From Microbacterium luteolum (GTDB lineage: Bacteria > Actinomycetota > Actinomycetes > Actinomycetales > Microbacteriaceae), in contig NZ_BAAAUN010000001.1 of assembly GCF_039533965.1 (NCBI RefSeq), positions 1,586,950 to 1,650,949 on the forward strand: a stretch of DNA of 64,000 nucleotides, given 5' to 3'. This document shows positions 17,839-26,824 of the stretch, piece after piece. The translations under genes were made by a program, and so were the position numbers. Below the pieces are notes generated by a model that saw only the letters and a list, made by a program, of their open reading frames with translations, searched no databases and was not told where the DNA came from. How positions within the stretch are numbered: the stretch's first letter is position 1; the number at the start of each line of letters is the position of its first letter.

Positions 17839-20835
17839 TCAGCGCGTCTCGATGATGCTCGGGCCGTGGGGGGTGGCGCGCACCGTGAGCTGCGCGGGAA
17901 TCTGCTCCTGCATGGCTTCCACGTGACTGATCACCCCGACGGTGCGGCCGCCCTGCCGCAGTTCGTCGAGAGTGCGCATGGCCACGTCGAGCGTGTCGCC
18001 GTCGAGCGATCCGAAGCCCTCGTCGATGAAGAGCGTGTCCAGTTGGATACCGCCGGCCCTCGCCGTGACCACCTCGGCGAGGCCGAGAGCGAGCGCGAGC
18101 GAGGTGAGGAACGTCTCACCGCCGGAGAGCGACTGAGGCGGACGCGTCTGCCCGGTGAAGGCATCGGACACCACGATCCCCAGACCGGATGCCGCGCCGC
18201 GCGCGGCGAGGGCGTCGGAGTGCTGCAGCTGGTAGCGCCCCGTGGACATGTCGTACAGCCGGCGGTTCGCGGCCTCTACGATCTCCTCGAGCTCTGCGGC
18301 GAGGACGAAGGTCTCGAGCGCCATCTTGCGGGTGTTGGCACCGCGCCCGGCGATCGTGTCGGCGAGCCCCTGGAGGATCTCGAACTCGGCGGCGTCGTCG
18401 GCCGTCTCGGCATGCTCCGCGGCGGCGGAGTCGATCAGCCCGTCGAGCCGCTCGGCGGTTCCGCTCGCGCGACTCGCCTCGTCGACCGCGTGCATCCAGC
18501 TCGCGCGCGCTGTCGCTGCGGCTTCTTCGGCGGGCGAGAGGTCGATCGGCTCCTCGGGGAGGGTCCGCAGCTCGAGGTCGAACAGGATGGCGCGTTCCTT
18601 CTCGCGTTGCACCGCGTGCTGGGAGATCCGCGCGTCGAGTGCCTCCTGCACCTCGGCCGACCGCAGGGCTCCGACGGCTGCGGCCACATCGTCGAACGCC
18701 GAATCAGCCAATGCGGCGTCTCTCTCAGCCTCGGCCTCGCTCAGGGACTGCGCGCGCCGCGCGCGTTCGGCCGTGGCCTCGGCGAGAGCACGTGCCGCCG
18801 TCACCTTGGCCGTCGTGTCGGCGAGGCGCTCGGCGACGGTGGGGAAAGACCCCCGGGCATCGGCGATCAGCGTGCGCGCGTCGGCCACGCGCTGGGTCAG
18901 CAGCACGAGCTGCTCTCGCGAGGCCGCGAGAGCCGCATCATCGTCGGCACGTCGGCGCTCGAGCAGCGCAGCCCGGTCGGAGAGGGCCAGCAGCTGCGCC
19001 TCGAGGGTCTTGACGCGATCGGCCGCGACGACACCCTCCGCGTGAGCGTCGACGGCCTCGAGATGCTCGTGCTCGGCCTGCTCGACCGTTCGTCCGTCCG
19101 CCTTGGTCTCGGCCGCCGCGAGCGCTGCCCGGAGGGACGAAGACGTCGCTGCCGCCGCACGCTCGATCTCGGACGCGGCGTCACGCGCGCTCTCGGCGGT
19201 GGCGATGTCGTCGGCTGAGACGGGATCCACGTGCGTCGCCGGCGCCGGATGCTCGTGCGCGCCGCACACGGGGCACGCCTCGCCGTCGGACAGGCCCGAG
19301 GCGAGCTCGCCGGCCATTCCGTCGAAGCGGCGCTGCCTCAGCTGCGCCAGCGCCGTCTGCGCAGCGGCGTGTGCGGTGGTCGCCGCGGCGAGCTCCTGCT
19401 CGGCGCGCGTGTGGTCCGTGCGCAGACGGGCAGCGTCGCGGGCCGCCCGCAGGCGGGCTTCCGCGGCCTCCTGAGCCAGGGCCAGATCGCCCCTCCGGTC
19501 GGCGGTGCGCCTCGCGTCGTCGCGCTCGACGGTCAGGGCGGAGATCTTCACCGGCAGGTCATCGCGCTCTGCGGCTCCTGCCGAAGCGCGACTCGCTGCA
19601 GTCTGCACAGCGGCCTCGGCGGTCTGGAGCTCTTCCTCGAGCGCCGCCTCGCGCTGCTCGAGCTCGTGCGCGCGTTCCCACGCTCCGCTCTCCTTGAGGC
19701 GCTCGGCGGCCCACGCGGCCAGGTCGTCATCGACTTCCACCGCGAAGCGCTGCCATGCCTCACGGGCGTCGGCTTCTCCTCCGCTCGCGCTGTCGAGCGC
19801 CTTCCGCGCTCGGTCCGCGGAGGCGATGGTCGAACGGAGCCCCTCGGCCGATCGGGCCTCGTTCAGCTCGGAGCGGACCGCCGCCATCGACGGCTCCTCG
19901 GCATCGAGGCGGTCGAGAGCGGCTCGCGCACGATCCCGCTCGCGCTGCGCGCGCTGCTCCTCGCGTGTGGTGGCCAGCACGGCATCTGCGGCGGCCGAAC
20001 GCTTCTCCGCTTCGACGCGTTCTGATGCGCGACGCTCGGCCTGGTAGTCGGCACGAGCCTTCGCGCGCCGCAGGTCGTCGAGCCGGTCCGGCGTCGTCGT
20101 CACGGCTGAACGCGCGGACTCGCCGGCACTCGCCTCGTCGTCGCTCCCGTCCCCCCAGAGGCCGGCGGTGGAGACGAGACGCTCCGCCTCGTCGACCCGC
20201 GCGGCGACGGTCGCGAGGCGAGCACCGAGGGCCTGCTCTGCGACCCTCCGCCGGTCGTCGAAACGCGACTGGACGTCTTCGAACCGTTGCGTGCCGAAAA
20301 GTCGCCGGAGCAGCGCCTGACGATCTTTGCTCCCCGCGAGCAGGAACTCGGAGAACCTGTTCTGCGCCAGCAGGATGACCTGCAGGAACTGCTCGCGACT
20401 CAGTTGCAGGATCTCGTCGAGCTCGGTGGCCACGTCGACCGCCCGCGCCGCGCGGCCGACCCACCCGGCATCCGTCCGCTCCTCCAGCGAGACGGCCGCG
20501 GCCTGCTTGGTCATGCCGCCGCCGCGCTTGGCCGGGCGCGGGTACTCGGGCGAGCGCGTCACGCGGAAGCGACCGGCGGAGGCGCTGAACTCCACCACCA
20601 CTTCCGAGATGTCATCGGGTTCGCAGTAGTCGCTGCGCAGCCGCTTCTCTCCGCCGTCGTAGCGCGGCACCCCGCCGTAGAGCCCGAAGCAGACGGCATC
20701 CAGGATGCTGGATTTGCCCGCACCGGTTCGTCCGGCGATCAGGAAGATGCCGTCGTCGGCGAACGCGTCGAAGTCGACGGTCTGGCGGGACCGGAACGGG
20801 CCGAATCCCTCGACCTCGAGGCGATGGAGGCGCAT
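17839..20835 (-). CDS. sbcC: SbcC-type SMC-family ATPase/nuclease subunit
   Basis: A 998-residue SMC-like ATPase. Walker A GRTGAGKS is at residues 35-42. Long coiled coils flank a zinc hook CPVC near residue 522. The C-terminal ABC signature LSGGETFLTSLALALGLAEV is near 905, followed by Walker B LFIDEGFGSLD. With SbcD it forms the ATP-dependent nuclease that opens DNA ends and cleaves hairpins. Its ATG directly follows the sbcD stop (TAGATG). Confidence 0.95.
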   Translation of the reverse strand: MRLHRLEVEGFGPFRSRQTVDFDAFADDGIFLIAGRTGAGKSSILDAVCFGLYGGVPRYDGGEKRLRSDYCEPDDISEVVVEFSASAGRFRVTRSPEYPRPAKRGGGMTKQAAAVSLEERTDAGWVGRAARAVDVATELDEILQLSREQFLQVILLAQNRFSEFLLAGSKDRQALLRRLFGTQRFEDVQSRFDDRRRVAEQALGARLATVAARVDEAERLVSTAGLWGDGSDDEASAGESARSAVTTTPDRLDDLRRAKARADYQAERRASERVEAEKRSAAADAVLATTREEQRAQRERDRARAALDRLDAEEPSMAAVRSELNEARSAEGLRSTIASADRARKALDSASGGEADAREAWQRFAVEVDDDLAAWAAERLKESGAWERAHELEQREAALEEELQTAEAAVQTAASRASAGAAERDDLPVKISALTVERDDARRTADRRGDLALAQEAAEARLRAARDAARLRTDHTRAEQELAAATTAHAAAQTALAQLRQRRFDGMAGELASGLSDGEACPVCGAHEHPAPATHVDPVSADDIATAESARDAASEIERAAAATSSSLRAALAAAETKADGRTVEQAEHEHLEAVDAHAEGVVAADRVKTLEAQLLALSDRAALLERRRADDDAALAASREQLVLLTQRVADARTLIADARGSFPTVAERLADTTAKVTAARALAEATAERARRAQSLSEAEAERDAALADSAFDDVAAAVGALRSAEVQEALDARISQHAVQREKERAILFDLELRTLPEEPIDLSPAEEAAATARASWMHAVDEASRASGTAERLDGLIDSAAAEHAETADDAAEFEILQGLADTIAGRGANTRKMALETFVLAAELEEIVEAANRRLYDMSTGRYQLQHSDALAARGAASGLGIVVSDAFTGQTRPPQSLSGGETFLTSLALALGLAEVVTARAGGIQLDTLFIDEGFGSLDGDTLDVAMRTLDELRQGGRTVGVISHVEAMQEQIPAQLTVRATPHGPSIIETR

Positions 20836-22005
20836 CTAGACGAGCGCCTCCGCGCGCACACGGTCGTCGAGCACGGCACGGATCAGCCGGCTCTCGGTCT
20901 CGGTCGGCCCATGCCCCGCGCGCACATGCTCGAGGAAGGCGTCGATGCGCTCCGCGTCGGTGACGGCGGCGCGCAGCCGCTGCGAGTAGCTCCGCTCGCG
21001 CTCTTCGGCGACGACCTCGGGCTGGTGCTGCACCATCGCGCAGAACGGGAAGCTCTCGCGCAGCCGACGCATGGGCTCGGCCTGCGGGGCGGCGTCGGTG
21101 TAGATCGCGCAGACCCAGTCGTCGATGTGTGCGGCGACGTTCGCCTCGGACAGGATCTCCTCGAGCGGACCCGTGAGCGTGACCAGGCGCCGCGGCACCG
21201 GCAGTTCGAGCCACTCGACACCGGCGAGCCCGTCGGCATCGAGGTCGACCAGCCAGGAGCCACGAGGCTTGTGCTGCTCGCCGAAGCTGTAGTGCAGCGG
21301 AGCCCCCGCGTAGCGCACGCGCTCGCTGATCTGCTGGCGTCCGTGGATATGGCCGAGCGCCACGTAGTCGGGACCGTCGAAGACGCTCAGCGGCACGACG
21401 TCGAGTCCGCCCTGCCGCACCTCGCGCTCCAGCCCGATCGTCGCATCGACGCCCGCGGCGAAGCAGTGCGCGATGGCGACCGACCGACCGGAGTGCTGGG
21501 CCATGCCGACGCGCACGAGATGCATCGCATGCGCCATGGTCTGCGCCTGGGTGCGCAGCTGACGCCCTTCGGCGTCGCCCTCCGGCCAGTGCTGACGAAC
21601 GATCGCCGGCTCGAGGTACGGGATGCCGAAGAAATGCACGGGCCCGTCGGCGTCGGCGATGGTGATCGGCTCACCGACGGCGAGCGGGTCGGTCAGAACG
21701 TGGATCCCGTCGCGCAGCAGCCGGGCCTGGAAACCGAGCCGGGCCGCCGAGTCGTGGTTGCCGCTGGTCATGATGACGCGGGCGCCCGTCTCGTGCAGCG
21801 CGACCAGCGCGTCACCGAGCAGGGTGTAGGCAGGGCCCGAAGGCGTGGCCGAGTCGAACACGTCTCCGGCGACGACCACGACGTCGACCGCGTTCTCCTG
21901 CACCTGCGCGGTGAGCGCCGCGAGCACCTCGGCCAGCGCGTCCATGGTCGAGTGACCGTGGAACGTGCGACCGATGTGCCAGTCGGAGGTGTGCAGGATT
22001 CGCAT
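20836..22005 (-). CDS. sbcD: SbcD-type exonuclease subunit
   Basis: A 389-residue Mre11/SbcD metallophosphoesterase: MRILHTSDWHIG (Asp8, His10), VVAGDVFDS, SGNHDS near residue 95, and GHIH near 220 supply the dinuclear metal ligands. I choose ATG 22005 rather than the GTG 6 bp upstream because TAGCGT ends exactly 6 bp before it (leaderless). It forms an operon with sbcC. Confidence 0.94.
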   Translation of the reverse strand: MRILHTSDWHIGRTFHGHSTMDALAEVLAALTAQVQENAVDVVVVAGDVFDSATPSGPAYTLLGDALVALHETGARVIMTSGNHDSAARLGFQARLLRDGIHVLTDPLAVGEPITIADADGPVHFFGIPYLEPAIVRQHWPEGDAEGRQLRTQAQTMAHAMHLVRVGMAQHSGRSVAIAHCFAAGVDATIGLEREVRQGGLDVVPLSVFDGPDYVALGHIHGRQQISERVRYAGAPLHYSFGEQHKPRGSWLVDLDADGLAGVEWLELPVPRRLVTLTGPLEEILSEANVAAHIDDWVCAIYTDAAPQAEPMRRLRESFPFCAMVQHQPEVVAEERERSYSQRLRAAVTDAERIDAFLEHVRAGHGPTETESRLIRAVLDDRVRAEALV

Positions 22006-22114
22006 ACTCACACGCTACGAACCCCCACGGACATTCGGTCCGAGGCGTGCCGCAGCATCCGCTCCTGGCAGGTGAATCACAGGGAGCCCACCCGGCGCGG
22101 ATGCCGCGGCGCGC

Positions 22115-23560
22115 TCAGTGCGCGGCGACCGCGAGCTCACCGTGGGCGGGCATCAGCTCGTCTTTCGAGCCCCGCACCATACAGACGGCTATCACCGAAG
22201 CGCCGACCAGGAAGATCGCCGCCACGATGAAGGTCCAGCCGTACGCGTCGGTCAGCTGCTGCGCCGTCACATCCCGCTGCGCGTGGCCTCCGACGGAAGC
22301 CGCGTAGACCGCCGTGAACACCGACAGGCCGATCGACCCGCCGATCTGCATCGCGGAGTTGGCCACGGCGGAGGCGACTCCGGCATCCTCGGAGGCGATG
22401 CCGGTGAGCGCCAGGTTCTGGAGCGGGACGAAGACGAGGGCCATGCCCACGCCGAGGATCACGAGTGCGGGCGCGACCTGAAGGAAGTAGGCGCCATCGG
22501 GCGTGATTCCCGATAGGTAGAGCATCCCTGCGGCGGCGAGGAGCGGCCCGACGATGAGCATCGGTCGCGGTCCGATGACCGGCAGCAGCCGGGTAGCGAG
22601 CGGCGCGACCACCATCGTCGCGATGGGGAGCGGGAGCGTCGCCAGTCCTGCGGTGAAGGCGCCCATCCCGAGCACGAACTGCAAGTGGAACGTCAGGTAC
22701 ATCGTGGCACCGATCATGATCGCCCCCGCGACGCCCTGGATGAGGAACGCCCCGCCGCGCACGCGGTCCGCGACGATCCGCGGCGGCAGCAGCGGGTGCG
22801 CGACGCGACTCTCGATCCAGACGAACGCTCCGAGCAGCGCCGCGCCGAGCGCCAGGAAGGCGATCGTGAGAGGTTGCCCCCAGCCGTTCTCCGCGAGGCT
22901 GAAGCCGTACACCAGGGCTCCGAGACCGAGGGTCACCGTGATCGTGCCCCAGACGTCGTAGTGCGTGTCGCCGTCCGCCCTGCTCTCGCTGAGGAACAGC
23001 GCTCCCCCGACGAGTCCGACGGCGACGAAGAACAGGTTCACGAACAGGCACCACCGCCAGTCGGCGAACTCGGTGAGCACACCGCCGAGGAGGAGCCCGA
23101 CCGCGGCGCCGGTTCCGGCGACGATGCCGAACACCGCGAACGCCGTGTTGCGGTCGCGCCCCGATGGGAACGTCACGGTCAGCAGTGCGAGAGCCGCCGG
23201 GGCGAGCAGCGCGGCGAACGCCCCCTGCAGTCCGCGGGCGAGGATGAGCTCCCAGCCCTGCTGCGCGAATCCGCCGTACAGCGACGCCGCCCCGAACCCG
23301 ACCATCCCGATCATGAAGATGCGCTTGCGCCCGACGTAGTCCGACAGCCGCCCTCCCAGCAGCAGGAGAGCGCCGAACGCGAGCGCGTACGCCGTCACCA
23401 CCCATTGCCGCTGCCCGTCGGAGAGATCGAGGGACTGCTGAGCGCGCGGCAGGGCGATGCTGACGATGGTCCCGTCGAGGACGACGACCAGCTGGGTGAG
23501 AGCGATCACGGCGAGGGCCCACCAACGAGTACGGGGGTGGGCGCGCAGGGAAGAAGACAT
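22115..23560 (-). CDS. DHA2-type MFS drug transporter (14 TM)
   Basis: A 481-residue transporter with 14 hydrophobic segments. The DHA2 motifs are present: LTQLVVVLDGTIVSIALPRAQ in TM1, GGRLSDYVGRKRIF after TM2 and GTGAAVGLLLGG in TM5 (antiporter motif C). It should export drugs or other small molecules by proton antiport. ATG 23560 is set by GGAGG 7 bp upstream; a 19-residue in-frame extension is unlikely. That SD lies in a perfect hairpin. Confidence 0.9.
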   Translation of the reverse strand: MSSSLRAHPRTRWWALAVIALTQLVVVLDGTIVSIALPRAQQSLDLSDGQRQWVVTAYALAFGALLLLGGRLSDYVGRKRIFMIGMVGFGAASLYGGFAQQGWELILARGLQGAFAALLAPAALALLTVTFPSGRDRNTAFAVFGIVAGTGAAVGLLLGGVLTEFADWRWCLFVNLFFVAVGLVGGALFLSESRADGDTHYDVWGTITVTLGLGALVYGFSLAENGWGQPLTIAFLALGAALLGAFVWIESRVAHPLLPPRIVADRVRGGAFLIQGVAGAIMIGATMYLTFHLQFVLGMGAFTAGLATLPLPIATMVVAPLATRLLPVIGPRPMLIVGPLLAAAGMLYLSGITPDGAYFLQVAPALVILGVGMALVFVPLQNLALTGIASEDAGVASAVANSAMQIGGSIGLSVFTAVYAASVGGHAQRDVTAQQLTDAYGWTFIVAAIFLVGASVIAVCMVRGSKDELMPAHGELAVAAH

Positions 23561-23564
23561 GGAA

Positions 23565-23670
23565 AAACCTCCGGTGTCTGTTGAGGATGCCGGAGGTTTC
23601 GAGCCTCGGATCAGCACGCCTCCCGGCGCCTGACCACCTCAGCCAACGGGCTGAGCAGAACTCCATTCTA
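23565..23670 (-). promoter_or_regulatory. Structured leader that hides the MFS ribosome-binding site
   Basis: On the minus strand a TAGAAT -10 (23665-23670) is followed by CTCAGCC-CGTT-GGCTGAG (23638-23655), then an imperfect stem around 23605-23635, then AAACCTCCGG/CCGGAGGTTT (arms 23590-23599 and 23565-23574). The last arm contains the GGAGG Shine-Dalgarno of the MFS gene. The mRNA leader would be about 98 nt and translation would be off unless the last stem opens. The trigger is unknown. Confidence 0.5.
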
Positions 23671-23888
23671 TCGCATGGTCTTCGGAGGAGAAGAGCGGAA
23701 GGTCCCCTGACCCACCCTCGTCACGACGATCGGCACGCGGTGGTGCATGGTGCGCTGTGCGCTTTCACCTGTGCGGCGTGCGGGGCTGCGCGATGCGATC
23801 CGGGCTGCCCTCCGCCCTCCAGGTGTGCCGGAACTTGCCCCTCCCGGCGGGGGTTGTGCCCGCTTCGTCGTGACTACCGACTTCCGCC
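23671..23888. other. Gene-free stretch
   Basis: About 218 bp between the MFS promoter region and the end of the DIP1984-type gene. Short readings occur on both strands, including a Cys-rich one on the plus strand, but none has a convincing start, ribosome-binding site or family pattern. I see no clear regulatory element. Confidence 0.5.
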
Positions 23889-24356
23889 CTACTCCTCCAG
23901 CTCGTTCGTCCAGTTCGCCTGCTGGATCCGGTTGTCGAGTTCGCGCAGCTCCTGCGCGACCGCGTCGGCCCTGGCGCGCAGCTCCGCGACCGGGAGCGCG
24001 GAGATCTTCCGGAGCTCCGATCTCATCTGGCGCTGGAAGTGATCGTTCGCTCCGGATGCCGCGGCCGCGGCATCCGTCAGCAGGGAGTGCTGCAGGCGCA
24101 GCACGTCGCGCGCGGCAAGGGCGTCGGTCATGGTGCCGTCGCGGCCGAGATCGAGGCGCGAGTTGGTGGCGTTGATGCGGCGGATCAGATCACGCAGCTG
24201 GGTGAGCGCGGCATCCGCTTCGACGATCAGGGCCCCCGCGTCCTCCGCCGGCTCCTCGCCCTCCTGGTAGCGCGCGTTCGAGGTGATGCGGGCGCGCAGC
24301 TGCTCGATGCGGCGCTGCAGATCGGCTCGTGCGGTGAGGGCCTCGGCGAGTTTCAT
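23889..24356 (-). CDS. DIP1984-family protein
   Basis: A 155-residue, all-helical, highly charged protein: MKLAEALTARADLQRRIEQL is followed by a long coiled-coil-like region and LDLGRDGTMTDALAARDVL in the middle. This is the pattern of the DIP1984 family (septicolysin-like), whose function is not established. No membrane segment. Confidence 0.85.
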   Translation of the reverse strand: MKLAEALTARADLQRRIEQLRARITSNARYQEGEEPAEDAGALIVEADAALTQLRDLIRRINATNSRLDLGRDGTMTDALAARDVLRLQHSLLTDAAAAASGANDHFQRQMRSELRKISALPVAELRARADAVAQELRELDNRIQQANWTNELEE

Positions 24357-24407
24357 GGCTTCATCCTCGCAGGGCCGCCGCGTAACAGAACGAAATACTC
24401 GGGCGCG

Positions 24408-24716
24408 TCAGCGCGAGCGCAGGAGGTGTGCGTGCTCCGGGTTCGCCGAGAACCAGTCGGCGACGTACCAGCAGACGGCGTCGACCTTGCGATCGCCGCG
24501 CGACTCGATGTCGGCCACGGCGCCCTCCACGACCTTCCCCGCATAGCCGTGGCCGCGGAAAGTCGGGATGGTGAACGCCCTGGTCAGCGCGATCGTGCGG
24601 CCGTCGTCACGGTAGTCGAGCACGCTCACCAGCCGTCCGTCACGCATGAGGGTGTAACGCGATTCATCCTTCTCGTCGGTGAGGATGAAGCCGCCGACAG
24701 TGGTCGAGATCGTCAT
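24408..24716 (-). CDS. Small GNAT-family acetyltransferase (YidJ/Gcn5-like)
   Basis: A 102-residue protein of the minimal GNAT type: YTLMRDGRLVSVLDYRDDG, then LTRAFTIPTFRGHGYAGKVV with the RGHGYAG acetyl-CoA loop at about residues 56-62, and VDAVCWYVADWFSANPEH near the end, which is typical of the YidJ group. ATG 24716 is supported by TAACGT 7 bp upstream. Acceptor unknown. Confidence 0.88.
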   Translation of the reverse strand: MTISTTVGGFILTDEKDESRYTLMRDGRLVSVLDYRDDGRTIALTRAFTIPTFRGHGYAGKVVEGAVADIESRGDRKVDAVCWYVADWFSANPEHAHLLRSR

Positions 24717-24756
24717 TCGAGCAACGTTACGCCCGCTTCTGCGCACGGAGCCCGTT

Positions 24757-24786
24757 TTGACACGAGGCGACACGATCAGACATAAT
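24757..24786 (+). promoter_or_regulatory. Promoter of the cysteine leader peptide
   Basis: TTGACA (24757-24762), an 18-bp spacer and CATAAT (24781-24786). The -10 ends 6 bp before ATG 24793, so transcription should begin on the A of that ATG and give a leaderless message. It is the best sigma70-type promoter seen in the window. Confidence 0.8.
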
Positions 24787-24792
24787 CCCCCC

Positions 24793-24894
24793 ATGACCAC
24801 CAACGCACGCCCTTTGTCCGCCCAGGAGGCGAACGGGACTGCCGGGATGATGATGCCCGGTCGCGTTGGCATGTGTTGCCGAATGTGTCGCTGA
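24793..24894 (+). CDS. Leaderless cysteine-rich leader peptide (putative attenuator)
   Basis: A 33-codon reading, MTTNARPLSAQEANG...GMCCRMCR, with three Cys codons in the last six positions. The transcript should begin at its ATG. Short leaderless ORFs with clustered Cys codons are known in mycobacteria as cysteine-responsive attenuators; ribosome stalling on Cys codons changes expression of the gene behind. Here the gene behind is the winged-helix protein at 25045. Function is inferred from this resemblance. Confidence 0.65.
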   Translation: MTTNARPLSAQEANGTAGMMMPGRVGMCCRMCR

Positions 24895-24974
24895 ACGAAC
24901 AGCCACCCCGCCTGACCTGATCATTCGCCATCTGCGATGTCAGCGTCACCGAGCATCCACCCTTGCTCGCTTCC

Positions 24975-25035
24975 CGGCTCCGCCGGTCATTCATGCAACG
25001 CATCAGAGCCGCTCTCCGGCTCACGTCCTGAGGAC
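24975..25035 (+). promoter_or_regulatory. Alternative-pairing attenuator region behind the leader peptide
   Basis: CGGCTC (24975-24980), GAGCCG (25006-25011) and CGGCTC (25017-25022) can pair in two mutually exclusive ways. The palindrome GTCCTGAGGAC (25025-25035) contains the Shine-Dalgarno of the next gene. This is the layout expected for switching translation on or off, but the stems are short. Confidence 0.4.
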
Positions 25036-25044
25036 TTCATCATC

Positions 25045-25755
25045 ATGTCGAACACCGCACTTCTCGAGCGTCCCGCTTCCTCCGCCCAGGCCCGCACCGT
25101 TTCGTCCGAGGCCGCAGCGCCCCTGAACGGCGCCGCCGCAGACCTCCCCGCCGTCCGCTCCCCCCGCGGCTTCGCCCTCTACGTCGGACTCGACGAGATC
25201 AAGGCCGCCGAAGCCGGCGTGAGCCTCCCGCTCCTGGTCGACGCCCTGCGTCGCACGCTCGCCGAACTCGCACCGGGCGCCGAGACCCACGCCACCGTCG
25301 CCCTCGCCCCGCACGGCTCCGGAGGCCGCGACCTCGACGTCGTCCGCCTCGCACTGCAGGAGCCCGGCGCTATCGCCCGCACCAAGGCCGCCGCAGAAGA
25401 GGACATCGCCGAGGAGGAGACGGGCGTGACCGTCGACATCTCCCGCAAGCGCGTCCTGATCGACGGCGAGTCCGCCGCGTTCACGTACAAGGAGTTCGAG
25501 CTGCTGCAGTACCTCGTCCTCCGCGAGGGTCGCACCATCGAGCGTTCCGAGCTCGTCTCGGCTCTCTGGCAGGCGCAGGACGACGAGACCCCCGGCGAGC
25601 GCACGATCGACGTGCACGTGCGTCGCCTGCGCGCCAAGCTCGGCCGCTACGAGGACATCGTCCGCACCGTGCGCGGCATCGGCTACCGGTTCGACCGTCA
25701 CGCCGACGTGGTCATCCGCTACGGCCACGGCACGCCCTCGCCCGACCGCTTCTGA
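25045..25755 (+). CDS. Winged-helix (OmpR-type) DNA-binding protein without receiver domain
   Basis: A 236-residue protein. Residues about 130-220 form an OmpR/PhoB-type winged helix: VDISRKRVLIDGESAAFTYK is the start and IDVHVRRLRAKLGR the recognition helix, then IVRTVRGIGYRF. The N-terminal 120 residues are not a receiver domain and lack the phospho-Asp pattern, so it is not a classic response regulator. ATG 25045 has TGAGGAC upstream; the open frame extends 36 codons further without support. It lies behind the Cys leader peptide, so it may respond to cysteine or sulfur supply. Confidence 0.82.
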   Translation: MSNTALLERPASSAQARTVSSEAAAPLNGAAADLPAVRSPRGFALYVGLDEIKAAEAGVSLPLLVDALRRTLAELAPGAETHATVALAPHGSGGRDLDVVRLALQEPGAIARTKAAAEEDIAEEETGVTVDISRKRVLIDGESAAFTYKEFELLQYLVLREGRTIERSELVSALWQAQDDETPGERTIDVHVRRLRAKLGRYEDIVRTVRGIGYRFDRHADVVIRYGHGTPSPDRF

Positions 25756-25823
25756 CCCGAGTCGCTCCTGCGCCGGATCGCGCGGCGCGGACCGGTGTCA
25801 GCACCGCCGCGTAGGGTGGGCGC

Positions 25824-26783
25824 ATGACCCTGACAGCGGATGCCGGAGCGGCCGGAGCCGCGCGGGAGGATGCTGCGCAGGAGACGGTCTACCGCCCTTC
25901 GCACGACCTCGATCTTGCACGCACGGTCGGCGTGCTGCGCCGCGGGGGAACGGACCCGACGACCGTGATCGACGGCGCCGTGATCTGGCGGGCCGTGCGC
26001 ACGCCGCTCGGCGCCGCCACACTCGCGCTGCGGGCGAGCGGCGGCGAGGTCAGGGCCACCGCGTGGGGCGCCGGCGCCGCCGAGGCCCTCGACCGGGTGC
26101 CCGACCTGTGCGGCGCGCGCGACGACGCCACGGGCTTCGACGCGTCGCGGCATCCACTCATCGCCGAGGTCGCCCGTCGCAACCCGGGTCTGCGTCTCAC
26201 GCGCACGGACGAGATCTTCGATGCACTCGCCGGCGCGATCCTCGAACAGAAGGTCACGGCCGTGCAGGCCTTCGGCGCCTGGCGCTTCCTGGTGTCGCGC
26301 TTCGGGGAGCGTGCGCCCGGCCCCACCCCGCGGCCGATGTTCGCGCCGCCCGCGGCATCCGTCTGGCGCACCATCCCGTCGTGGTCGTGGCACCGGGCAG
26401 GTGTCGAGCCGCCGCAGTCGAAGACGATCGTGCGGTCCGCCGAGCGCGGCGACCGGATCGAGCGAGCCGTCCGCGCCGCTGACGATGGGGCGGCAGCCGA
26501 ACGGATCCTCACGAGCCTTCCGGGGGTCGGCGCCTGGACCTCGGCCGAGACCCGCATCCGGGCGCTCGGCGACCCCGACGCCGTGAGCGTCGGCGACTTC
26601 CATCTGGCGCACGAGGTGGGCCATGTGCTCGCGGGCGCCCGCACCGACGACGACGGGATGCTGGAGCTCCTCGCTCCCTGGGCGGGCCATCGCCAGCGCG
26701 TCATCCGCCTGATCTACGCCAGCGGGGTGAAGGAGCCGCGCCGTGGTCCGCGCCTCGCACCGGAGAACCATCGCGACCGCTGA
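25824..26783 (+). CDS. AlkA-type DNA-3-methyladenine glycosylase
   Basis: A 319-residue HhH-GPD glycosylase for alkylated bases. The hairpin LPGVGAWTSAETRIRALGDP (about 232-251) is followed by the Asp of AVSVGDFHLA, the expected catalytic position of AlkA. FDALAGAILEQKVTAVQA marks the start of the HhH domain. TAGGGT lies 6 bp upstream of ATG 25824, which suggests leaderless expression. No Ada domain is attached. Confidence 0.88.
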   Translation: MTLTADAGAAGAAREDAAQETVYRPSHDLDLARTVGVLRRGGTDPTTVIDGAVIWRAVRTPLGAATLALRASGGEVRATAWGAGAAEALDRVPDLCGARDDATGFDASRHPLIAEVARRNPGLRLTRTDEIFDALAGAILEQKVTAVQAFGAWRFLVSRFGERAPGPTPRPMFAPPAASVWRTIPSWSWHRAGVEPPQSKTIVRSAERGDRIERAVRAADDGAAAERILTSLPGVGAWTSAETRIRALGDPDAVSVGDFHLAHEVGHVLAGARTDDDGMLELLAPWAGHRQRVIRLIYASGVKEPRRGPRLAPENHRDR

Positions 26784-26824
26784 AGACCCCGCGCCCTCCG
26801 TGGGACAGGATCTAGGCTGAGGTC

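Noticed and set aside
22137..23666. 509-residue frame starting MEFCSARWLRW that overlaps the MFS leader, considered as a leader peptide
   Set aside because: Its ATG lies inside the predicted -10 element, so it would not be transcribed from that promoter, and the body is a frame-shifted shadow of the MFS gene.
23747..23940. Cysteine-rich plus-strand reading in the gap before the DIP1984-type gene
   Set aside because: No start context and it continues antisense into a real gene.
24937..25044. 36-codon N-terminal extension of the winged-helix gene
   Set aside because: No family pattern, no ribosome-binding site, and it overlaps the proposed attenuator region; ATG 25045 has a clear TGAGGAC.
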